A stretch of DNA of 64,000 nt. It comes from Crotophaga sulcirostris (Eukaryota; Chordata; Aves; Cuculiformes; Crotophagidae). Shown one piece after another: positions 61,946-64,000 of this stretch. How positions within the stretch are numbered: the stretch's first letter is position 1; each line of letters starts with the position of its first letter. The translations under genes were made by a program, and so were the position numbers. A model generated the notes under the pieces. The model saw only the letters and a program-made list of their open reading frames with translations, did not search any database and was not told the DNA's origin. The DNA is taken from the NCBI GenBank assembly GCA_013397455.1, contig VYZB01000030.1, positions 3,777,229-3,841,228 on the forward strand, in the 5' to 3' direction.

Positions 61946-64000
61946 TCCATAAACTTCTCTGTCCTAAGATAAGTAAGCCTTACATTACCTTGTCCATTCA
62001 ATACCTCATTTCTGACCTCTTCACGTGATGTTTAGTAATTGTCACTCAGCCTAGTGAAAACCTGTGCTTTGCCTTGTTCTAGAACATGTTGGTTCATTGT
62101 CGGTCTTAGTTCTGGAAGAGTGTGCTACTCTGATTCATAGCTTCTAAGAGGAACCTATGGCACTTCACATTTCCAGAACATCATCAGACCAGTTCCAGCA
62201 CAATACCCTGGAATCAACCACAGAAAATGGATCCTTTGCTCTTTTCTCAGGTTAAATTAACCTAACTTATTGATGCAAGGTGGCTCCCACTGGCTCTCCC
62301 AAAAGCTTCCACTGCACACATCACCGATTGTGCCCCAGTCCAAAATGCAAGAGGGGTCCAGCCAGCTTCCCACACATGAGCACTCCCAGAGGTATCCACA
62401 GACATAAAGCTGAGCAAATACTTCACGGAACCAAAGCCCAGAGTAGCCTGTAGCTCTGGTACTGTTACTTCTTGTGCATCTGAAACAAAAAAAATAAATC
62501 CTAGTTCTTCAAATAAGAGACATCAGTCAACACATGAATCATAGCTTGCATGTGCAGAATAGGCAATTAAGATCCTTAAAACATTTAAATATTTTTTTCT
62601 TCTTGAAAACACTTAACTACACTGTATAATTCACGAATATCCAGTTGCCCTCCTGCATTTTCCATGACCAGAGGTTTCTACTTATTAGATTTTTTTGTTT
62701 ATTTAAATGGGTTTTCAGGCATCAGAGCAGTGGTGTAAAAACATCGTTCAATTTTGTTGGGTTTTTTTTTTTTACGGCTGAGTACCCAGGGCCTCCTTAT
62801 CAGGACACCAAGCATCTACCACCTCTTCCTGACTCTATGCCTTAAGCACATCCTCAATGCCCTCACACAAAACTAAGAATATCACTTATTACCAACGTAT
62901 ATCAGAGAGCCCTGTCAGAGTAAGGACCAGGAAGAAGTCAGGGGTTTTCACTCTGGTTTGGGGCTGACCTAATTCTGATATCTGTAGTCAGAATACATTT
63001 ATATCATTTTCTGAAGTCAAACCTACCTCATTATACATTCAACACCAGAAGCAGCAGATCTGAGTCTTATAAATCACCTGGCAAATACTCTTAAGTGTCA
63101 ATACAGACCAGCCACAGAAGAAATAATGTGGACAAGATGTGGCACTTTTAATAGTGATTTACATCTTTAAGATCAAAGCTTATGTATTTGGGTTACGTGT
63201 TCTTAAGTTTGTCTAAGCTCAAGAGTTGCTGCCACTAAAAGATATGCTCTGAATAGTTAGGAGTACCATTTTTAGTTTTTAACAGTTACTATGCAACTAC
63301 GTATTTATCTAAAGTAAAAAGTTCCTTAGCAGTGACAAAGTTTAAAGTGACAGTTTTAGTGAATCCATTATCAGTACAAAATGTGGTCAAGATGACCCAC
63401 GACAGAACCCCAAGTAAGCGTACAGAGGAAGTGGAACAACAGGACTGTCAACAAAAGTTGTACACAGTCAGATGCACTGATGGTCAAAATGATAATTCTA
63501 AACCAAATACACCAAAAATTAACTGCTCCCTGCCTTAGCATCTACTCATCCCCACTTCAGCATAATGTTTATCAGGAAGTCTACCTTGGACGTGTGAAAA
63601 GTGACAACCTCCATTTATTGCTCTTTCAGAAACTACTTTCCAACAGGCAGTAATCCTTATGAAATTCCATTCCCACATATACCAGTTAAAGATTTGTCCT
63701 TTGATGTTATTAAACACCTGCTTCACTTTAGCACTTACACTAACCTTGTGGATTTTATTAAGTCACTGTAAAATGGATTGACAACTCCTTACTTTTTAGT
63801 GCACATTATTTTCATTTAACTGCCATCATTCCTACTTTTCTTAGCAGTCAGTTCTGTAGTTTCTACTGTTTTTAGTACATTATGAAACACACACATTCTT
63901 CTGTCAGTCAGTCCCTGTTACTTGCTACTCAAGGCAACTCACCTGCTCCTGCTGTACATAGATTGCACACTTGTTCTTTGAATCAGCAAGAATTTTTTGA

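Larger units (their letters stand above)
38763..64000. other. SH3GL3: SH3GL3 intron 1, continuing past the window edge
   Basis: More than 25 kb with no CpG-rich segment of promoter type and no sequence encoding the expected MSVAGLKKQFHKA-like start on the - strand. The first exon is inferred to lie to the right of the window; a very long first intron is usual for this family. The stretch is AT-rich and holds three CR1 fragments on the + strand and two CpG-containing motif clusters (annotated separately). Open frames in it, up to 161 codons, are CR1 shadows or chance. Confidence 0.75.

Overview
This window looks like nuclear DNA from a bird, or at least a sauropsid. It has split genes with GT-AG introns, long AT-rich introns, one CpG-rich promoter and several CR1-type LINE fragments with the short tandem 3' tail typical of avian CR1. 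Two protein-coding genes can be reconstructed; the rest is intron, intergenic DNA and repeats. I saw no RNA gene, CRISPR array or bacterial-type feature.

Layout: 1-5300 is non-coding, apart from a CR1 3' fragment at its end. A CpG-rich promoter follows, then a complete lamin gene on the + strand (ATG at 5862, last stop at 19928, probable poly(A) site near 21500-21650). All eleven core exons were placed by splice sites, phase and homology and give a 584-residue lamin. Sequence and length match lamin L(III)/lamin B3, the oocyte and germ-line lamin of lower vertebrates, which mammals lack. A twelfth, alternative exon at 18023-18075 ends the protein in a different CaaX box preceded by a polybasic run and a second cysteine. 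The gene therefore appears able to produce two lamins that differ only in their membrane anchor.

From about 23345 to beyond the right edge lies SH3GL3 (endophilin-A3) on the - strand, tail-to-tail with the lamin gene. Eight exons (2-9 by family numbering) join in frame to give the BAR domain, the variable linker and the C-terminal SH3 domain. The first exon, expected to encode only about 15 residues, is not visible; more than 25 kb of first intron fills 38763-64000. That intron holds three CR1 fragments, all on the + strand, and two short CpG-containing motif clusters that could be regulatory.

The two genes do not form a functional unit. They are neighbours with separate roles: nuclear lamina versus membrane curvature and endocytosis.

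The most interesting points are the paired CaaX exons of the lamin gene, the altered mitotic phosphorylation motif at the lamin head/rod boundary, and a pair of diverged unnamed repeats in the SH3GL3 introns.
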